Source: Botrimarina mediterranea | GTDB lineage: Bacteria > Planctomycetota > Planctomycetia > Pirellulales > Lacipirellulaceae | Length of the DNA stretch: 64,000 bases | Direction of reading: 5' to 3' | Assembly (NCBI RefSeq): GCF_007753265.1 | Contig: NZ_CP036349.1 | Coordinates: 1,459,363-1,523,362 of the forward strand | Translations under genes and position numbers: made by a program | In this document: piece by piece, positions 46,393-55,365 of the stretch | How the letters are laid out: each line of letters opens with the position of its first letter | Position numbering within the stretch: position 1 is the stretch's first letter | Notes under the pieces: generated by a model | Seen by the model: only the letters and a program-made list of their open reading frames with translations | Databases searched by the model: none | What the model was told of the DNA's origin: nothing

Positions 46393-46689
46393 TTATGACA
46401 TCAAGACGCAAAAGATTTGGTCAACCTTGCCTTCCAGGAGAGACGTGAAAGCCTCGACTTGAAATTCAACATTCACCACATCCACCGCGGGGCAAGTCTG
46501 TCCCCACCGAGCAACATGCTCGATGGTTTCAGCAAGCTTAGCCGCGTCATCCATAACCCCCCGCAGCTCACGACCTTTTCCCTGCTCAATTTTTTTGAGC
46601 AGTTTGCGAAGGGTAACCGCACGCCTTTCGGCATCGCGGAACACGTCGCGGGGTCGAGTTGCGGAACCTCGAAGCGTTTTTGCTTTCAT
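46393..46689 (-). CDS. Small protein of unknown function in the RT island
   Basis: 98 residues, no family recognised. The N-terminal half is basic and helical (RDAERRAVTLRKLLKKIEQGKG), the middle helical (LAETIEHVARWG), the end hydrophobic-acidic (VEFQVEAFTSLLEGKVDQIF). There is no signal or TM. It has the best ribosome binding site in the window (AAAGGAG, 7 nt before ATG), which argues it is real and well translated. First gene of the island operon, 53 bp before the HTH start. It lies directly after the candidate ncRNA. A role as retron effector or antitoxin is possible but not supported by motif. Confidence 0.65.
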   Translation of the reverse strand: MKAKTLRGSATRPRDVFRDAERRAVTLRKLLKKIEQGKGRELRGVMDDAAKLAETIEHVARWGQTCPAVDVVNVEFQVEAFTSLLEGKVDQIFCVLMS

Positions 46690-46710
46690 GGAAAAACTCC
46701 TTTGTTGAAA

Positions 46711-46902
46711 GCGGGCTCCAGGAACGATTAACGGATAGGCACGGGAGCCGATCCGTTTGGGGAGTCATGGCCATCTGCGACGACGTTCGTCGCAGTCCTC
46801 AACCGCTGCCACCCTTGGGGTGGAGGTGCGGCGGTCCCGCCATGCCAGCGGCACGGCAGGCTCGCCTCCGGCACTTAGCCGGCGGGTTTGGTCAGAGCCC
46901 AC
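46711..46902 (-). ncRNA. Candidate retron ncRNA (msr-msd), structured leader of the RT island
   Basis: On the minus strand, three hairpins with 3-nt loops follow each other: 46837-46859 (10-bp stem, two G-U), 46809-46823 (perfect 6-bp) and 46775-46795 (perfect 9-bp), then a 7-bp hairpin at 46730-46757 with a 14-nt loop. The ends can pair: GTGGGCTCTG at 46902-46893 with TGGAGCCCGC at 46720-46711 (10 pairs, three G-U), an a1/a2-like closing helix. Short stems with 3-nt loops and flanking a1/a2 are retron msr features. Pairing is by eye only; no branching G was located. Confidence 0.45.
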
Positions 46903-46957
46903 GCAATGAGGTTCAGCGAATTGTCAAAGAACAAGCCTGTTGATTCAGGCGTAGCGG

Positions 46958-46986
46958 ATGATGAGCTTTGCCGATCGCGTTGTCAA
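46958..46986 (-). promoter_or_regulatory. Candidate promoter for the RT island
   Basis: On the minus strand TTGACA (46986-46981) is followed after 17 bp by CATCAT (46963-46958). A perfect -35 and a weak -10. Transcription would start near 46951 and begin with a 5-bp hairpin (46935-46950). Confidence 0.45.
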
Positions 46987-47105
46987 CAGCAGTGAAATTA
47001 TTAACTGACCTACTGCTTCGCCCCCTCCTGTGAGGCATCGTCTAGAACGAAGCCCCAGTTGGCCCCCACGCCGATCCAACGTAACCTGTGACGTCCACTA
47101 CCTTT

Positions 47106-47179
47106 GGCCCGGTAGCTCAGTTGGTTAGAGCAGGGAACTCATAATTCCTTGGTCGGGGGTTCAAGTCCCTCCCGGGCTA
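47106..47179 (+). tRNA. tRNA-Met (CAT), elongator type
   Basis: A complete cloverleaf of 74 nt: acceptor GGCCCGG pairs with CCGGGCT, D-arm GCTC...GAGC, anticodon loop CTCATAA, T-arm with GGTTCAAGT. The CCA end is not encoded. The G-U first pair and the AGTTGGTTAGAGC D-arm match elongator Met rather than initiator; a lysidine-modified Ile tRNA with the same anticodon cannot be fully excluded. Confidence 0.93.
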
Positions 47180-47444
47180 CTTTTGCCGTGACGGCACGCC
47201 CTCTCCCCGATTTCCGGGGGCTCGTGCGTCGCGCCCCCGTGGCGTCTTCTCGTTGGGCGCTGGCGGTTCTGATGACCCGACGCCGTTGGTGGATGGCGAT
47301 GTGGTGGCGAGAGCCCGGTCGTCGGGTTCGTGCCGGTTGTTGGGGTGATGCGCTGTTGCTCGACAACTTCGGGGCGTTCAAGCACGATGGAGGCTTCTTT
47401 GCCCTCCCACGATTGACCCGTCACGACCCAGGTCTGCCGTCGCG

Positions 47445-49112
47445 ATGAAGGTGGAACGCCCCGCCGTTTTGATCGGACTTCTGGCCCTGCTGGCTGTCGC
47501 GATCACGGCGGCGTACGGGCCGTTGTTGATGGAGGAGGCCGGCAATCTCTGGCGGCGGTCGCACTACCAGCACTTCCCGTTCGTGTTGTTGGCGTCGGTG
47601 TTGCTCTTCGCCCGCGGATTGGCGGACCCCGGTCCGGACGAGCCGCCGCACAAGGCGTGGGCTTGGGTGGGGGGGATCGCCTCGTGGCTGCTCCTGGGAT
47701 TGGCGTCCTTGATCCCCTCGCCGCTGTTCGCGTCCGCGTCGCTGTTGCTCCTTCTCGGTGCGGGCGGCTGTGTGCTTGCTCGCAGGGCCGACGCGCCGTT
47801 CCCCCTGGCTTCGTGGGCGCTGGCGTGGCTCGTGCTGCCGCCGCCGCTAGGGCTCGACCACAAGCTGATCGGCACGTTGCAGCGCTCCAGCAGTTGGCTC
47901 GCCGGGAAGGCGCTGGATGTGATGGGCGTCAACCACCTGATGGACGGCAACGCCCTGGTGCTCATCGACAAGACGTTGTTCGTTGACGAGGCGTGCAGCG
48001 GAATCGTATCGGCTATTTCGATCGTCACGTGCGCCGCGATGTACGCCGTCTGGCGCCGCCGTGGACTGGCGCATGGCCTCTTGTTGATGGCTACAGCCGC
48101 GGGGTGGTCCGTGCTGATCAACGTCATGCGGATCGTCAGCATCGCGCTGGCGCACCGGTGGGCGGGCGCCGACTGGGCCGAGGGTCTGCCGCACACGATG
48201 GTCGGTATTGCCGCGTTCGCGCTCAGCCTCCTGACGCTTGTGGCGACCGATTGGCTGCTCAAGGCGGCGCTGGCAGAGGTCGGCCCGCGATGGCGCCAAC
48301 TGACGGGCGAACCGCTGCGGTTTGGCTCGCTGTTGGTGAACGCCTGGGACCGCTTCATCGCGACCTCCGGTCGGCCTGTCGAGAAGCCCGCCTACGCGGG
48401 GTCGTTCAGTTGGGGCTGGCTGCTGACCGGTTCGGTAGGGCTCGGAGCGACGCTCGTCGCCACGCTGGCCTTCGCCTCCCTCGGCGCGGCGCAGCTCGTG
48501 TGGCTTACCACTCCCGAGCGGGCCAAGCTTAACTTCCCGGACGTCGGGGCGTTCGCCGCCGGGCTTCAGAACGGGGCGATGCCCGACCGGTTGCTTGGAA
48601 TGCAGCTCATCCATACCGAGCACCAACAGCGCGACAGAGATTCGATCTTCGGCGCTAACTCGGTGATCTACGAGTACAAGCACGGGAACGGCGATGTCTA
48701 TCTTGTGTCGTGTGACTTCCCGTTCGTGGGGGGATGGCACGAACTGTCGGTCTGTTATCGGGGCATCGGGTGGCGCCTCGATGGCCGAGAGGTCGAAGTC
48801 GTGAGCGCCGGTGGGGAGGCCTACGAATTCGCCCGGCTTGAACTCACAAGACCGGACGGCCGATCGGCGCTTGTCGACTTCTGCGCGACGGGCATCGACG
48901 GCGCTCCGATCAAGGCGCCGGCCTTGACGCTCGTTGAGAGCCTCTTCGAAGCCTTCTCACGCCGCGAGTCGTACGCCGACGCACGACAGACGTACCAGGT
49001 GCAGGTTCTTACCGAACGGATCGAAGAGATCTCCGACGCCGACCGCGAGGTCGCTAAAAACCTGCTGGACGAGGCGCGGAAGCGCGTCGCAGCGGTCGCC
49101 GAATCCCTGTGA
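47445..49112 (+). CDS. xrtU: Exosortase (XrtU-type) with C-terminal EpsI-like domain
   Basis: 555 residues. A multi-TM transpeptidase-like enzyme that sorts PEP-CTERM proteins to the cell surface. About eight TM helices cover residues 1-270. The catalytic set is all present: Cys184 in VDEACSG, Arg229 in INVMRIVS, and His250 in GLPHTMVG. After residue ~325 there is one further TM (GSVGLGATLVATLAFASL) and a ~200-residue extracytoplasmic domain like EpsI, a protein often encoded beside exosortases. Such fusions are typical of planctomycete XrtU. Two probable substrates lie downstream, at 49298 and 55658. Start ATG at 47445. Confidence 0.9.
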   Translation: MKVERPAVLIGLLALLAVAITAAYGPLLMEEAGNLWRRSHYQHFPFVLLASVLLFARGLADPGPDEPPHKAWAWVGGIASWLLLGLASLIPSPLFASASLLLLLGAGGCVLARRADAPFPLASWALAWLVLPPPLGLDHKLIGTLQRSSSWLAGKALDVMGVNHLMDGNALVLIDKTLFVDEACSGIVSAISIVTCAAMYAVWRRRGLAHGLLLMATAAGWSVLINVMRIVSIALAHRWAGADWAEGLPHTMVGIAAFALSLLTLVATDWLLKAALAEVGPRWRQLTGEPLRFGSLLVNAWDRFIATSGRPVEKPAYAGSFSWGWLLTGSVGLGATLVATLAFASLGAAQLVWLTTPERAKLNFPDVGAFAAGLQNGAMPDRLLGMQLIHTEHQQRDRDSIFGANSVIYEYKHGNGDVYLVSCDFPFVGGWHELSVCYRGIGWRLDGREVEVVSAGGEAYEFARLELTRPDGRSALVDFCATGIDGAPIKAPALTLVESLFEAFSRRESYADARQTYQVQVLTERIEEISDADREVAKNLLDEARKRVAAVAESL

Positions 49113-49234
49113 ACGCGGCCGCGGCGAGTCCGCGACGCGAGTGACAGGAGGGGAACGGGCTATTGGCCCTTCAAGAGTCGCGTCATGGCCTCGCCAGTAT
49201 CGCCATGGTGTCGCTCACCAAGGCATCCATGAAG

Positions 49235-49267
49235 AAAGCCACCCGTGCGAATCACGCGGGTGGCTTT
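49235..49267. terminator. Bidirectional terminator between xrtU and a PEP-CTERM gene
   Basis: An 11-bp perfect stem, AAAGCCACCCG with CGGGTGGCTTT, and a short loop. On both strands T-rich sequence follows (TTTGTTGT plus strand, TTTCTTCAT minus strand). It lies between convergent genes. Confidence 0.85.
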
Positions 49268-49297
49268 GTTGTAATGCTAGAGCGGGTATTCAGAGGA

Positions 49298-49966
49298 TCA
49301 GCCGCGGTCGGCAGGCCGACGAGCGACCATCAAGCCAAGGCCGCCAGCGACCAGGCTGCCGAACAGAGCGGCCGTGGGCTCGGGGATCGCGGCCGGAGCA
49401 ATTCCGAATCCAGTCAACAGGCCAGCGCCGGTCGTGCCAATCGTCTCAAAGCGAATCGACGGGTCCGTGAAGGAGGTAAAGGATACTGAATCCAGATCGA
49501 CAGGCTCGATCAGGGCAAGGTTGCTGTTGGCAGTAGAAACGCCGCCGCCCGACCAAGCCGATCCGGGGTCGCTGCCGGGCATGCCGAACGTGTCAGTTGT
49601 CATGCCGCCCAATTGCACGACGAGGGAATCGTCGCCATTGAATGTGTAGCCCCTCTCATAATAAGTAGCGCCATTTCCTACGGCAGTAGCTTCCATGTCC
49701 GGCGTACCAATCACAATAACGCTGCCCGCTGCAAGCGTGCCGGTGTTTAGCGTAAATCCGGCTGCCGGGGCGCCGCCATTCGTTCCCTGCAACACCGAAA
49801 GTCCTGTCACCGCGAAATCAATCGTCGCTCCGGAGATATTCCAAAGCTCAATACCCTTCGGAGAGGTGCCGGAGTTAGTTTCGACGTACTGGCTTATGAC
49901 GAGGTTACCGTTCGCAGATGACGCTGCGGCGACACACGCAAGAGCAGCCAACAAGGTGCGATTCAT
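49298..49966 (-). CDS. PEP-CTERM sorting-domain protein with lamin-tail-like domain
   Basis: 222 residues. N-terminal signal peptide (MNRTLLAALACVAAASSANG). The mature part starts LVISQYVETNSGTSPKGIELWN, the pattern of a lamin-tail (LTD) beta domain. The end is a PEP-CTERM signal: IPEP, then a TM segment (TAALFGSLVAGGLGLMV), then the basic ARRPADRG. This should be a substrate of the exosortase 190 bp away. The ATG at 49966 has no strong ribosome binding site. GC is a little lower than in neighbours. Confidence 0.9.
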   Translation of the reverse strand: MNRTLLAALACVAAASSANGNLVISQYVETNSGTSPKGIELWNISGATIDFAVTGLSVLQGTNGGAPAAGFTLNTGTLAAGSVIVIGTPDMEATAVGNGATYYERGYTFNGDDSLVVQLGGMTTDTFGMPGSDPGSAWSGGGVSTANSNLALIEPVDLDSVSFTSFTDPSIRFETIGTTGAGLLTGFGIAPAAIPEPTAALFGSLVAGGLGLMVARRPADRG

Positions 49967-50327
49967 AGCGGAGAGTGCCTCGCGGTGAGGTTACGAGAGC
50001 GGGCGCAGCCACTCATTGGGGACATTACTGTTCGGTGAGCAGAATCCTTACGACCATCCCGTCCGTCAATTATTTCGGCCTCGATAGTGAGAAGTTTCTC
50101 CAACTCTTCATTGCCGAGTGACCAGAATCCCCCCGGTAGGAGGGTTTCGTGCCGCGAAACATCGCAGTCAGCCGGAGTAAGCCGCTCGATCTTTAGGCAC
50201 AGGCCGCTGTGGCTCGAGAGCGTACAGAGTGCTGGTGGCACGCTTTAAGAAGTTTTTGGCAGTGACAAAGTCGCGATTAACCTAGAGCTTTCTGTTCGCT
50301 CGCCTACCGCTGGGGCGGTTCTCGCAC
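49967..50327. other. Divergent intergenic region, no supported gene
   Basis: About 360 bp between the PEP-CTERM gene (minus) and the O-antigen-ligase gene (plus), lower in GC than the genes around. It should contain both promoters. A GTG-initiated minus-strand frame (49963-50241, 92 codons) is present but has no ribosome binding site or recognisable motif, so I do not call it a gene. Confidence 0.5.
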
Positions 50328-52865
50328 GTGTCCCGCAGGTCCAGATCCGCGCCGATCCCGTTGCCACCTGACCCCGCCATGCGGCGGTGGTCGCTGGCGG
50401 TCGTTACGACGATCGTATCGGTTGTCGGCCTCTCCACGTTCGCCTACGGCGGCGTAGAGGCGTGGGTCCAACCGCTGTTGATCGCCGCCGCCGGGTTTCT
50501 AGCGGTCGTGTCAGCGCGGGCCGGAGGGTACCCCCGGCCTGGCTGGATTTCGGTCTCGCTTGCTCTACTCGTGGCTATCGCCGCGGTTCAATTGGTTCCG
50601 TTGCCGCTAGGGGTACTCAACCTGCTTTCTCCTGCTCGGGCCCAGGTCTTAAGCGAGCTCGGCGACGGGTCGTTGGACGGAGCGCCGGCGTGGGCGCCAT
50701 TGAGCTACTACTCTCCCTCCACCCGGCAAGCGCTCGCCAGTCTGCTGGTCGCGAGCGCTGTCTTTGCGTCCGTAGCGACAACGGTTCGATCCGCGGAATC
50801 CATAACGTGGCTGCTTACGGGACTGTTCGCCGTTGGCGTCGCGCAGTCGTTGCTGGCGATCCTGCAAATGGCGACAGAAGCGCCGGGGGTCTACTGGGAC
50901 GCCTCCCTCGGCGTCGGTCCGTGGACCGGCAGCTTCGTCAATCACAGTAATTTCAGCCAACTGGTCAACGCGACGTTCGGAGCGGGATTGGGATTGCTGC
51001 TGATGCGTTCCAGTGCCGAACGTCGCCTCGCTGGGCGATTGAGTCATGGGTTCAGCTTGCCATCCTATCTGCAGAAGCATGGCAGCGTGCTTGTTGGACT
51101 CGCGGTCCAAGCCGTAGCCATCGCCTTATCGCTCAGCCGGGGCGGCGTTATCGGAGTGGCCGCGGCGGCGGCGGTTGTAGCGTTGACGCTGGGTCGACAT
51201 CGGCGGCTAGGGCCGACGGCATGGGGCCTGCTGGCGGTCCCCGCCATCTCGATCGCCGGCCTGCTTGCTGTCGGCGCCGACGCTCTGTTCGACCGCATTG
51301 ATACGCTTGACGAGCGCTCCTCCTACGCCGACCGCATCGAGCTCTCGAAAGCGACGTTGCGGGTCGGCCTCTATCATCCCGTAGCCGGGACCGGATTAGG
51401 GACGCATCGCTATGTGTTCCCCGCTTACGACACGACGAATTCATCCGCCCTCGCCGAGCAGGCGGACAACGACTACGCCCAGCTCTTCGAGGAAATGGGG
51501 GCGCCCGGCGCCGCCCTGGCGGCGATTCTCGTAGTTGTGCTGCTCTTCGCGTTGGAGCGGATCACCCGCACGAGTCGGTCTTCGGTCCGCTACGCCCTCT
51601 ATGGGGTGCTCTACGCCATCGTGGCTTGTGGCGCGCAAAGCCTGACAGACTTCGGCTTGCGGCTGCCGGCAGTGTATTGCACGATACCCGCGTTAGCAGG
51701 CTTGGTCCCGGCGGTGTCGGGGATCGCTGCCGGCAAGACGCCGACGTTCATCGCTCGACCGAACCTGTCGACACTTGGCGTCGTCGCGACAGCGCTGGGG
51801 GCTGCCGGGTGGCTAAGCTACCAAGCGTGGCTCGACTATCGCGGAGAACGCTGGTTCTCCGTTGCCCAGGCGACGGAGCGGCTCATCCACCGCGACGACT
51901 GGGAGCCGACGCAGAACGATTACATCAACCTGTTGGCCGCCTCGGAAACGGCCTACGCGATCCGACCGCACGACGTTGAATACGCCTATTGGCTCAACGC
52001 CTATCGCTGGGAGGCGTTTACGGTCGGCGTCGATGCCACTCAGGTGGTTCAGTCACCCGTCGGCGCCAAAGTCGCCGAGCGCCTGGTCGCCGAGATCGCG
52101 TCGGCGCGGCGATTGTGCCCGACTTTCGGGCCGTTATACACGCTCGAAGGACAGGTGCTTCTAACGATGCAAGACCCGCGGGCGTTTGCACGCATCGAAG
52201 AGGGGCGCGAGCTTTCTCCAGGCGATCCTGAGGCAAGTTATATCGCCGGCTACGCCGCATGCTTGCAGGACCCGCCCGACCATTTGCGGGCGGAACAGCT
52301 GTTGAGCCGGGCCGTCGCCCTCCGTCCCCCCTTGTTTGTCGATACGGTGCGGGTCTGGGTCAACACCTTCGGAGACGAAGAGTTCCCGATCCGCCTCGCC
52401 GACGACAACCCAGAACGCCTCAGGCAAGTCGCGCAAGTGCTCCGTGAGGTTGGGGGTCACAACGAAACGGTCGAGGAAGTCTTACAGAGTGCGGCGGTGG
52501 TTTCCCGAGAGCGGGTCGCCGCCGGTAAGGCCAGTCCGTCTCAAATCGCCGCGACGGCGGAGTGCTCGGCGGCGGAAGGGGCCTTGGAAGAAGCGGCACA
52601 GCTTTACCGCCAGGCGCTGGCTCGTAGTCACGCCAATGTGAACTGGCGGCTCGCGCTAACCGACGTGCTGACGAAACTCCAACGGTACGACGAGGCATTC
52701 CGCGAAGCGCGGCTTTGCCTGCGGATCAAGCCGGGTTGGCAGCCGGCGATCCAGCGGATGGAGCAGCTCAGTCTGCTCGCGCCTCCCGATGAACCGTTGC
52801 AGCCGACACCGGCAATGCCCGTCAGAAGCGAAGGCGCTGATGCCGTGCCGCCCCCCGCGGGTTGA
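50328..52865 (+). CDS. O-antigen ligase/polymerase-family membrane protein with TPR C-terminus
   Basis: 845 residues. Residues ~20-500 hold about 12 TM helices with the ligase-family loop GTGLGTHRYVFPAYDTTNSS and ADNDYAQLFEEMG (Wzy_C). It would polymerise or ligate polysaccharide repeat units at the outer face of the inner membrane. After a last TM (LGVVATALGAAGWLSYQAWL) about 330 residues of helical repeats follow with TPR pattern (LEEAAQLYRQALARSHANVN). The GTG at 50328 or the ATG at 50379 are both possible starts; neither has a clear ribosome binding site. Next gene: the tyrosine autokinase, so a polysaccharide operon is likely. Confidence 0.88.
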   Translation: MSRRSRSAPIPLPPDPAMRRWSLAVVTTIVSVVGLSTFAYGGVEAWVQPLLIAAAGFLAVVSARAGGYPRPGWISVSLALLVAIAAVQLVPLPLGVLNLLSPARAQVLSELGDGSLDGAPAWAPLSYYSPSTRQALASLLVASAVFASVATTVRSAESITWLLTGLFAVGVAQSLLAILQMATEAPGVYWDASLGVGPWTGSFVNHSNFSQLVNATFGAGLGLLLMRSSAERRLAGRLSHGFSLPSYLQKHGSVLVGLAVQAVAIALSLSRGGVIGVAAAAAVVALTLGRHRRLGPTAWGLLAVPAISIAGLLAVGADALFDRIDTLDERSSYADRIELSKATLRVGLYHPVAGTGLGTHRYVFPAYDTTNSSALAEQADNDYAQLFEEMGAPGAALAAILVVVLLFALERITRTSRSSVRYALYGVLYAIVACGAQSLTDFGLRLPAVYCTIPALAGLVPAVSGIAAGKTPTFIARPNLSTLGVVATALGAAGWLSYQAWLDYRGERWFSVAQATERLIHRDDWEPTQNDYINLLAASETAYAIRPHDVEYAYWLNAYRWEAFTVGVDATQVVQSPVGAKVAERLVAEIASARRLCPTFGPLYTLEGQVLLTMQDPRAFARIEEGRELSPGDPEASYIAGYAACLQDPPDHLRAEQLLSRAVALRPPLFVDTVRVWVNTFGDEEFPIRLADDNPERLRQVAQVLREVGGHNETVEEVLQSAAVVSRERVAAGKASPSQIAATAECSAAEGALEEAAQLYRQALARSHANVNWRLALTDVLTKLQRYDEAFREARLCLRIKPGWQPAIQRMEQLSLLAPPDEPLQPTPAMPVRSEGADAVPPPAG

Positions 52866-53103
52866 TCGTCACCGCCGAGGGTCGTGACCGCCTGCGTAAC
52901 CGACAGAATCAGACCGTGCGCAGCGAGTCTTGGTATCGGCTGCGTAACGTGGAATGAAACTTTGGCCTTCACTTCGGCTCAACGTTATGATGCGAGTCGG
53001 CGAAATCGTCTCCCCGCCGGCGCCCTCGTCCGCAGGACGCCTACGCATTTGACCGGCCCCCCGACACCGCAGGCCCACCGCCTTCAACTAGCGTAGGAAC
53101 GTG

Positions 53104-55365
53104 ATGGCGTCGTCTCCCGCTAATCCCTACGCGCCGACGCCTGTCGCTATGAGCCACGTAAGTCCGCTGGCGACGGCGGCCATGAGCGTGGATCAAGAGG
53201 ACGACTCGGATGGCGTGAACGTCTTGGCGGTCGCGTGGCAGAGCCGTTGGCTGATTCTGCTCTTCACCCTGCTGGGCGGCGTGGCGGCGTGGGCGTACCT
53301 GCAACAGGCCACCCCGCGGTACACCAGTCTGTCTCGTATCTTCGTCGAGCAGAAGCTGCCGAGCGTTCTCGCCGGCGAGTCACTCGGCGCCTTCTCCACC
53401 AAGCACCTGTATACCCAAGCCCAGTTGATCTGCTCGCCTTCGGTTCTCAACGCCGCAATTGAAGCGCCAGAGAACGTCGGCATTGAGACTTTCCGCAACA
53501 CCGATAACCCACTCGCACTGCTGCGAGAAGAGATCGAGGTTGTTGTCGGTGAACGCGACGACATCATCAACATCTCGATCGAACTGGAGAACCCGACCGA
53601 CGCGGCCCAGATCGTGAATTCGGTGGTCGACGCTTACATCACCAAGTACGCCGAAGAGCGTCGTTCCGATGTTGTTGATGTGGTGAACATCCTCCGCAGT
53701 GAGAAACAGCGCAGCGACCAAGACCTCGAAGAACGCCGCCAAGCGCTCGACGAGTTCCGACGCGACCATGTCACGCTCGCCGTGCAATCGAAAGAGGGGC
53801 GAGAGGGCAACGTCGTCACCGAGTTGTTCGCAGCGCTGTCGCGTGAACTAAACGCGACTCAGATCGAGCTGCTCGAAGCGAAGACACGCTATGCCCGTGC
53901 CCAGAAGATGCTCGAGAACCCCGACCAGATTCCCTTCTTGATGGAGCTGGCCCGCACTGCCCAGGCAGGCTCGCGTAGCGGTGACCTCGACGGTCAAATC
54001 CAGATGATGGAGCAGAACCTCATTGCCCAGCAGGCGAAGTGGGGGCCGGGTTACCCCGCGGTGCGGCTGCTAGAGGAGTCGCTGGCGAAACTCCGAGAAC
54101 GTCGCGCCGAACAGCAGCAAGCGACCCTTAACGCCTATGTCGATGGCCTGCGTCAAAACTACGAACTCCTCGCGCAGCGTCGTGACGAACTCCAGAAGGC
54201 CTACGACAAGCAATTCGCTCTAGCGACTGAAGTCAGCCAACAGGCGGCTAAGTTGGCCGATCTGCAAGAGGCCTACGAACAGACCTCCGAGTACTGCGAC
54301 ACGCTCAACAAGCAGATCCGCGAGGTGAATCTCAGCGAGAATGTTGGGGCCATGAACGTGTCGATCCTCGAAGTCGCCACGCCCGGCATCCAGACATTCC
54401 CGGGTCGTCGCAAGACGCTCTCGCTAGGCCTGGCGTTCGGCAGCATGCTGGGTTTCGGATTGGCGTGGCTCCGCAGCATGCTCGACCAGCGGCTTAAGTC
54501 CATCGAAGAGATCGCTTCGGTGATGCAGCTTCCGGTGATCGGCGCCGTACCGCTCATGGCGGGGTCGCGCGGTCGAGAGGGTGATCGCAGTGTCGGCGGA
54601 CGGCTTGTCGCGCTGCAGCCGCGTTCGACCGCGGCCGAGGCGATCCGCACATTACGGACTGCGCTGTACTTTGGGATTGGCGGGGAATCCAAGACCTTCG
54701 TGGTGACCTCACCCGCTCCCGGTGACGGCAAGTCCACGGTGGCGAGCAATCTGGCGATTGCTATGGCCCAGGCGAACCAGCGGGTGCTGCTAATCGACGC
54801 TGATATGCGGAAGCCGACACAGCACGAGACCTTTGGCATGACGCCGACCACCGGGTTTTCGGACGTGCTGACGGGCGCTGTTCTCGCGATCGAGGCGGTC
54901 GTTTCCGGCGTTGCGCCCAACTTGGACCTCTTGCCGTGCGGCCCGATCCCGCCGAATCCCGTCGAGTTGCTTAACAACGGCATGTTTAGCGAAGTGCTAG
55001 AGCAGTTGTTGCGGCAATACGACCAAATTGTCATCGACTCGCCGCCGGTGATGCCCGTCGCTGACTCCCGGATGATCTCAGCGATGGTGGACTGCTCGCT
55101 CCTAGTCTTGCGTGCCGAGCGCTCGACACGGCGGATAAGTGTTGGCGCCCGCGACGAACTGCTTCGAGTACGGACCCAGCGGCTTGGCGTTGTGGTCAAC
55201 GCGGCGCCGATCCACCGGTCGAACTTTGGAGGCTACTCCGGTTACGGCTACGGGAGCTACGGCCAAGTTGCGTATGGGCATGAGGACGCCGCTGAAGCGC
55301 GTCCAGCCGTGCGGCGGCGCCTCAAATCGATGGCCGATGAGGACCTGACGTCTATCGACGGTTAG
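53104..55365 (+). CDS. Polysaccharide biosynthesis tyrosine autokinase (Wzz/BY-kinase, Wzc-like)
   Basis: 753 residues. An inner-membrane co-polymerase that controls exopolysaccharide length and export. TM1 lies near residue 45-62 (WLILLFTLLGGVAAW), then a Wzz periplasmic domain with long coiled coil (QRSDQDLEERRQALDEFRR), TM2 near 440 (LSLGLAFGSMLGFGLAW). The cytoplasmic BY-kinase follows: Walker A SPAPGDGKSTVASN, Walker A' VLLIDADMRKP, Walker B IVIDSPPVM. The C-terminus has the Tyr cluster (GGYSGYGYGSYGQVAYG), the autophosphorylation site. Start at the ATG at 53104 (AGGA upstream). Acts with the Wza-like protein at 57197. Confidence 0.94.
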   Translation: MASSPANPYAPTPVAMSHVSPLATAAMSVDQEDDSDGVNVLAVAWQSRWLILLFTLLGGVAAWAYLQQATPRYTSLSRIFVEQKLPSVLAGESLGAFSTKHLYTQAQLICSPSVLNAAIEAPENVGIETFRNTDNPLALLREEIEVVVGERDDIINISIELENPTDAAQIVNSVVDAYITKYAEERRSDVVDVVNILRSEKQRSDQDLEERRQALDEFRRDHVTLAVQSKEGREGNVVTELFAALSRELNATQIELLEAKTRYARAQKMLENPDQIPFLMELARTAQAGSRSGDLDGQIQMMEQNLIAQQAKWGPGYPAVRLLEESLAKLRERRAEQQQATLNAYVDGLRQNYELLAQRRDELQKAYDKQFALATEVSQQAAKLADLQEAYEQTSEYCDTLNKQIREVNLSENVGAMNVSILEVATPGIQTFPGRRKTLSLGLAFGSMLGFGLAWLRSMLDQRLKSIEEIASVMQLPVIGAVPLMAGSRGREGDRSVGGRLVALQPRSTAAEAIRTLRTALYFGIGGESKTFVVTSPAPGDGKSTVASNLAIAMAQANQRVLLIDADMRKPTQHETFGMTPTTGFSDVLTGAVLAIEAVVSGVAPNLDLLPCGPIPPNPVELLNNGMFSEVLEQLLRQYDQIVIDSPPVMPVADSRMISAMVDCSLLVLRAERSTRRISVGARDELLRVRTQRLGVVVNAAPIHRSNFGGYSGYGYGSYGQVAYGHEDAAEARPAVRRRLKSMADEDLTSIDG

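Noticed and set aside
47106-47179. The tRNA-Met gene as an integration site of the RT island
   Set aside because: I looked for a second copy of the tRNA 3' end (TTCAAGTCCCTCCCGGGC) near the far side of the island and found none; no integrase is present either.
47149-47448. A 99-codon frame starting inside the tRNA gene
   Set aside because: It overlaps the tRNA T-arm and acceptor and has no ribosome binding site or motif.
49963-50241. A GTG-initiated 92-codon minus-strand frame upstream of the PEP-CTERM gene
   Set aside because: No ribosome binding site, no motif, and it occupies the place where the promoter should be.
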